Below the pieces are notes generated by a model. That model saw only the letters and a program-made list of their open reading frames with translations, made no database searches and had not been told where the DNA came from. The translations under genes and the position numbers were made by a program. Shown here piece by piece: positions 31,983 to 34,996 of a DNA stretch of 34,996 nucleotides. The stretch covers positions 1 to 34,996 of the forward strand of contig DSEO01000101.1 in the NCBI GenBank assembly GCA_011056635.1, read 5' to 3'. Source of the DNA: Bacteroides sp. (lineage in GTDB: Bacteria; Bacteroidota; Bacteroidia; Bacteroidales; GCA-2748055). The stretch's first letter is position 1. Each line of letters starts with the position of its first letter.

Positions 31983-33392
31983 TTATTTTCTGTATTGCCG
32001 GATAATCCACCTGATATCCTCATCCCAGGTATTTTCCGGGAAAAACTGTTCAAACTCGGAAAGCAGGGCGTAATCACTGCCGAGGGCTTCCTTTAAAAAC
32101 CTGGCTGCCAGTTCCCTGTTGCCCAGTTTCAGATGACAGACAGCCATTTTTATATGGACCTCCCCTGCCCCGGCATGGTGGGTAAATGCTTCCCGCAGAA
32201 AGTGAAGCGCATTTTCAAACAAACCCTCCTTCATCAGTACACCCGACAGTGCAATCCAGCCGTCCAGATCACCCGCATCTGTCCTGGTTACGTAGCCGTA
32301 GCACCTGATGGCTTCTTCGATAAATCCGGAATCCTCATTGGCATACCCCAGGTTGATCCAGTAATCAAGATTGCTGCTGTCGAATTCAATCGCTTTCAGC
32401 ATGTATGTGATGGCTTCATGATATTTTCCCATGCGGTGGTAGATCATTCCCGCACCGAACCAGCCTTCCGGGTCCGTGTTATCCAGCTCGATCACCTTCC
32501 GGAAAGCTTTCAAAGATTCTTCAGGTTGGTCCATCTGTTCATAGCAGTCGCCCATATAACAGTAAGCCTGTGTATTTTCAGGTTCTATCTCCAGGTATTC
32601 CCTGTAAGCCTCGATGGCACGGCTGTAATGCTCCGCACTCACCCAGACACTGGCTTTGTTGAAATAGGCGGATGCGTAATCGGGGTTGATGGCAATGGAG
32701 TAATCGTATGCCTCCACCGCTTTGTCATACCTTTCCAGCTTATGGTATACGATACCCATGTTGTACCAGACATTGTCAGAATAGGGATCCAGGTCCAGGT
32801 AATTCTGGTAAAATTTCAGGCTTTCACCGAACCGGTGGAGCCGCTCGTAGAAATATCCCAGGTCATAGAGCACAGATAGATTATCGGGGTGTTGCAGGTG
32901 TGCCTGTAGAAGATATTTGATGGCCAGTTCAAAATGGCGAACATTCTCGAAGGCGATGGAAATGTTGATCAGTGCATCGAAGGTATCTTCGGTCGATAAT
33001 TCCAGGGCCCTGTCGAATTGGGACTCGGCCTCTTTCAGCCGTCCAAGCTGACATAGTGCTGTCCCCTTCAGGAAATAGCGCTCCGGATTGTTCTCTTCCC
33101 AGACAGGGATCTCCTCCAGGAGTGCGAGCGCCTTTTTCGGCTGGCCCTGTTCAATATGTATGTGAATGAATTTGTATTTGATCTCCACCGATGCAGGATG
33201 CTGCTTATTACCCAGAATTGCAGCCTCCCGGGCTTCTTCAAATTTGAAATCATCCAGGTAGTATTCAATGATCTGTTCGAACTCCTCCACATCGAAAAAA
33301 ATCGACTGGATCCCCCGCCTCATGTCCTCATATTTCCTCAGCAGGACCTGGAATTCGTTATTCTCAAAAATCTGCTCCCTGTTCTCGTTCAT
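31983..33392 (-). CDS. Tetratricopeptide repeat protein
   Basis: A 469-residue protein without signal peptide, made of about ten or more TPR units from about residue 50 on. Clear units include PERYFLKGTALCQLGRLKEAESQFDRALEL, VWYNMGIVYHKLERYDKAVEAYDYSIAINPDYASAYFNKA and GWFGAGMIYHRMGKYHEAITYMLKAIEFD. It probably acts as a cytoplasmic scaffold; partners are unknown. It is the first gene of the TPR-comA-DUF368-aroE-thioesterase unit, with 40 bp to comA. A TTG-N18-TATCTTTA promoter-like pair lies 72-100 bp upstream. Confidence 0.88.
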   Translation of the reverse strand: MNENREQIFENNEFQVLLRKYEDMRRGIQSIFFDVEEFEQIIEYYLDDFKFEEAREAAILGNKQHPASVEIKYKFIHIHIEQGQPKKALALLEEIPVWEENNPERYFLKGTALCQLGRLKEAESQFDRALELSTEDTFDALINISIAFENVRHFELAIKYLLQAHLQHPDNLSVLYDLGYFYERLHRFGESLKFYQNYLDLDPYSDNVWYNMGIVYHKLERYDKAVEAYDYSIAINPDYASAYFNKASVWVSAEHYSRAIEAYREYLEIEPENTQAYCYMGDCYEQMDQPEESLKAFRKVIELDNTDPEGWFGAGMIYHRMGKYHEAITYMLKAIEFDSSNLDYWINLGYANEDSGFIEEAIRCYGYVTRTDAGDLDGWIALSGVLMKEGLFENALHFLREAFTHHAGAGEVHIKMAVCHLKLGNRELAARFLKEALGSDYALLSEFEQFFPENTWDEDIRWIIRQYRK

Positions 33393-33463
33393 CCAACCCG
33401 TACTTATCCGTTATCCAAAAGTCACCTTTATGACGAATTTAATCAACTTCCAATGTAAGGCCG

Positions 33464-33492
33464 TAAAGATAATTGATATTTGTAAGATACAA
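33464..33492 (-). promoter_or_regulatory. Possible promoter of the TPR-comA operon
   Basis: On the minus strand TTG (33492-33490) is followed after 18 bp by TATCTTTA (33471-33464), one base off TAnnTTTG. It is about 72 bp upstream of ATG 33392. Confidence 0.4.
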
Positions 33493-33604
33493 CAAATCCT
33501 TATTCCATACCGAACTTCAAGCTGTGTTAAATATGAACCTTTTACCGGGTTTTTCCCCTGCCTGCGATTTTTTCCCCTTAGACCATACTATGAAAGGCAA
33601 GTCC

Positions 33605-33655
33605 GGCACATTAACCACAAAGGCACATTAACCATAAAGGCACATTTACATTAAA
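33605..33655. repeat. Three tandem 17-bp repeats upstream of the recombinase gene
   Basis: Units are GGCACATTAACCACAAA (33605-33621), GGCACATTAACCATAAA (33622-33638, one change) and GGCACATTTACATTAAA (33639-33655, a diverged copy). They are directly adjacent and end 79 bp before the recombinase ATG. Confidence 0.85.
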
Positions 33656-33661
33656 CAGATG

Positions 33662-33692
33662 CAGGACGATCTAAAATGCTGTAATCGTCCTG
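33662..33692. repeat. 9-bp inverted repeat upstream of the recombinase gene
   Basis: CAGGACGAT (33662-33670) and ATCGTCCTG (33684-33692) are perfect inverted copies separated by 13 bp, ending 42 bp before ATG 33735. It could be an operator, an mRNA leader hairpin or a recombinase core site. Confidence 0.75.
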
Positions 33693-33734
33693 ACTGATCA
33701 AAGACAACGGTATAAAAAGCGTTTATCCATTTTT

Positions 33735-34616
33735 ATGAAGAACAGGCATGAATCATCAAGCGATCATGGATGGGCACGGAAGGTTCCAGACCTGCCCCGG
33801 GGATACCTTGAACTGCTCCAGCGGAAAAGGTACAGCCAGAACACCATCAGTTGCTACACGAACTATTTTCGTCAGTTCATGGTATATTTCAGGGAAACGG
33901 ATCTGACAAAAATCTGCCCGCGTCAGATCAATCAGTACATACTGGACCTGATCAACTACAAACACATATCCGCAAGCCAGCAGAACCAGCGTATCAATGC
34001 CATCAAGTTCTATTATGAGAAAGTACTGGGAAGGAAGCGGGAATATTACCAGCTGAGCCGGCCCCGGAAGGTCAGGAAGCTACCCACCGTGCTTACACTG
34101 GAGGAGGTGGACAGGATCCTTCGCATGACAGAAAACCTGAAACACCGGTGCATCCTGATGACGATCTACTCGGGAGGACTCCGCAGAAGTGAACTGATCA
34201 ACCTCAAGGTAGAGGATATCGATTCACAGCGCATGCTGATGAAAATCTGCGGGGCAAAGGGCAGAAAGGACAGGTTCACCCTGCTGTCGGAGAGACTGGT
34301 TACCGAACTTCGCACGTATTACATGAAGTACCGTCCGAAGACCTGGCTCTTTGAGGGTCAGAATGGGGGCAGGTACAGTGCCGCTAGCATCGAAAAGATT
34401 TTCCGTGATGCCGTAGACCGGGCAAGAATCAACAAATATGTCACACCGCACAGTCTCCGCCACAGCTTTGCCACCCATTTGCTCGAACAGGGAACAAACC
34501 TCCGTTTCATCCAGGAGCTCCTGGGCCACGCCAGTACCCGAACCACGGAAGTTTATACCCATGTGGCTTCCAATGCACTCATGAAGATCCGGAATCCGCT
34601 GGACAATCCCCGTTGA
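33735..34616 (+). CDS. Xer-like site-specific tyrosine recombinase/integrase
   Basis: A complete 293-residue tyrosine recombinase that cuts and rejoins DNA through a 3'-phosphotyrosine. An N-terminal core-binding domain (about 20-100: GYLELLQRKRYSQNTISCYTNYFRQFMVYF) is followed by the catalytic domain. Active-site residues are Arg150 (SGGLRRSEL), Lys175 (GAKGRKDR), His239 and Arg242 (TPHSLRHSFATHLLEQG), His265 (LLGHAS) and Tyr274 (TEVYTHV), so it looks functional. It lacks the extra helix insert of integron integrases. Chromosomal XerC/XerD cannot be excluded, but the flanking repeats and AT-rich downstream DNA favour an accessory recombinase. ATG 33735 is the first of the frame. Confidence 0.93.
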   Translation: MKNRHESSSDHGWARKVPDLPRGYLELLQRKRYSQNTISCYTNYFRQFMVYFRETDLTKICPRQINQYILDLINYKHISASQQNQRINAIKFYYEKVLGRKREYYQLSRPRKVRKLPTVLTLEEVDRILRMTENLKHRCILMTIYSGGLRRSELINLKVEDIDSQRMLMKICGAKGRKDRFTLLSERLVTELRTYYMKYRPKTWLFEGQNGGRYSAASIEKIFRDAVDRARINKYVTPHSLRHSFATHLLEQGTNLRFIQELLGHASTRTTEVYTHVASNALMKIRNPLDNPR

Positions 34617-34996
34617 AATCCATGCATGTTTATCATCTTTCCTAACAATTCCGTTGTTCAGAAGAATCACAGGCATGATATTGATCGGTCAGCAGAATTA
34701 CTGAAGTGTTCTTACACAAACATGGTGTTGCAAATGAAAGTATACATATACCTCAATATGAAACTAATAAATATACTTTTATTCGATTTAATTGCACAAT
34801 ATTTCATAACTTGGTTGTATAAAAACAACACAGCTATAGGAAAAATAAATACACCACCTGTACATATACCGGTGTTCAGGCACATTCAGCTAGCGCTGAA
34901 CTTTTGTCTGCCCGCTGCTTCGCAGCTCCTGCATCCAAAAGAAATGTGCCTGAATGCGGCGCTAAACCAAATCGCATTTAGATAAACCGGTACAAC
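34617..34996. other. AT-rich non-coding region downstream of the recombinase
   Basis: From 34617 to about 34860 the sequence is strongly AT-rich compared with the rest of the window, with no gene I can support. A weak hairpin AACAA/TTGTT is at 34644-34658. An open frame (34626-34985) crosses it and the following palindrome but has no recognisable domain. The rest is the branched inverted repeat described separately. Confidence 0.65.
34867..34992. repeat. Branched imperfect palindrome (candidate recombination site or mobile-element end)
   Basis: Nested inverted repeats: TACCGGT (34867-34873) with ACCGGTA (34986-34992); TTCAGGCACATT (34875-34886) with AATGTGCCTGAA (34943-34954), a perfect 12 bp; CTTTTG (34901-34906) with CAAAAG (34936-34941); and GCTGC/GCAGC (34914-34926) with a 3-nt loop. 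The left arm has its own side hairpin, TTCAGC/GCTGAA (34885-34900), and CTAAA/TTTAG (34962-34981) sits between the two outer right arms. The single strand could fold into a main stem with two side branches. It begins 250 bp after the recombinase stop and is cut by the window end, so its full extent is unknown. Confidence 0.75.

Larger units (their letters stand above)
33393..33734. other. 342-bp intergenic region between the TPR gene and the recombinase gene
   Basis: This divergent gap is AT-richer than its left neighbours. It holds the TPR promoter-like pair, three 17-bp tandem repeats (33605-33655) and a 9-bp inverted repeat (33662-33692). I see no convincing ORF and no clear TAnnTTTG promoter for the recombinase gene. 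Confidence 0.7.

Noticed and set aside
31943-32077. 45-codon N-terminal extension of comA
   Set aside because: It runs into the TPR gene and has no similarity to ComA; ATG 31942 gives the usual N-terminus.
33735-34616. Calling the recombinase an integron integrase (IntI)
   Set aside because: The catalytic domain goes from the Lys region to TPHSLRHSF without the extra helical insert that marks IntI proteins, so only Xer-like tyrosine recombinase is supported.
34626-34985. 119-codon open frame after the recombinase
   Set aside because: It runs through the AT-rich region and straight across the palindrome, has no recognisable domain, no promoter or ribosome-binding site, and no natural end before the window edge region.
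34814-34996. GTTGTA (34814-34819) pairing with TACAAC (34991-34996) as outermost arms of an element
   Set aside because: Only 6 bp, it overlaps the ACCGGTA arm, and the second copy touches the window edge, so it cannot be judged.

Overview
The window looks like chromosomal DNA of a Gram-negative member of the Bacteroidota, probably an anaerobic or microaerophilic Bacteroidales/Marinilabiliales-type bacterium. The reasons are a complete Bat (aerotolerance) operon, a DUF6588 outer-membrane-type protein, a long Bacteroidota-type QueA, repeated TAnnTTTG (-7) promoter motifs close to start codons, few Shine-Dalgarno sequences, and an LPS gene (kdsA). Coding density is high, with many 1-20 bp overlaps. 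I see no tRNA, 16S/23S rRNA, CRISPR array or insertion sequence.

Layout. 1-249 is the 3' end of a YfcC-type transporter gene. 325-1392 (-) is a DUF6588 protein. 1449-4362 (+) is rarA-kdsA-LolA-like. 4369-4703 (-) is the RNase P RNA, which faces the queA homologue (4760-5986 +) across a symmetric two-way promoter. 5997-8639 (-) is a C69 dipeptidase followed by a threonine aldolase, and 8754-10331 (-) is prfC. 10439-13757 holds a free-methionine-sulfoxide reductase, a stand-alone response regulator and a PAS/GAF membrane sensor with no kinase domain. Glutathione peroxidase and acylphosphatase follow.

14725-18773 (-) is a four-gene operon: an HcyBio-type homocysteine biosynthesis protein, a NIL/2[4Fe-4S] ferredoxin, a UPF0280 protein and the carbon-starvation transporter CstA. 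The first three make up the sulfide-to-homocysteine module known mainly from methanogens and anaerobic bacteria. 18857-27776 (-) is a nine-gene Bat operon: moxR, a small exported protein, a DUF58 protein, a BatD-like membrane protein, then batA, batB, batC, batD and batE. 27926-28681 (+) is truA. 28654-33392 (-) is a probable five-gene operon: TPR protein, ComA-like phosphosulfolactate synthase, DUF368 undecaprenyl-phosphate translocase family protein, aroE and acyl-ACP thioesterase.

The last 1.6 kb differs from the rest. It holds a complete Xer-like tyrosine recombinase (33735-34616). Upstream of it are three tandem 17-bp repeats and a 9-bp inverted repeat. Downstream is an AT-rich non-coding stretch ending at the window edge in a branched inverted-repeat structure (34867-34992). 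This could be the start of a recombinase-associated mobile or array system, and it is the most promising place to look for something undescribed. The array itself, if there is one, lies outside the window.
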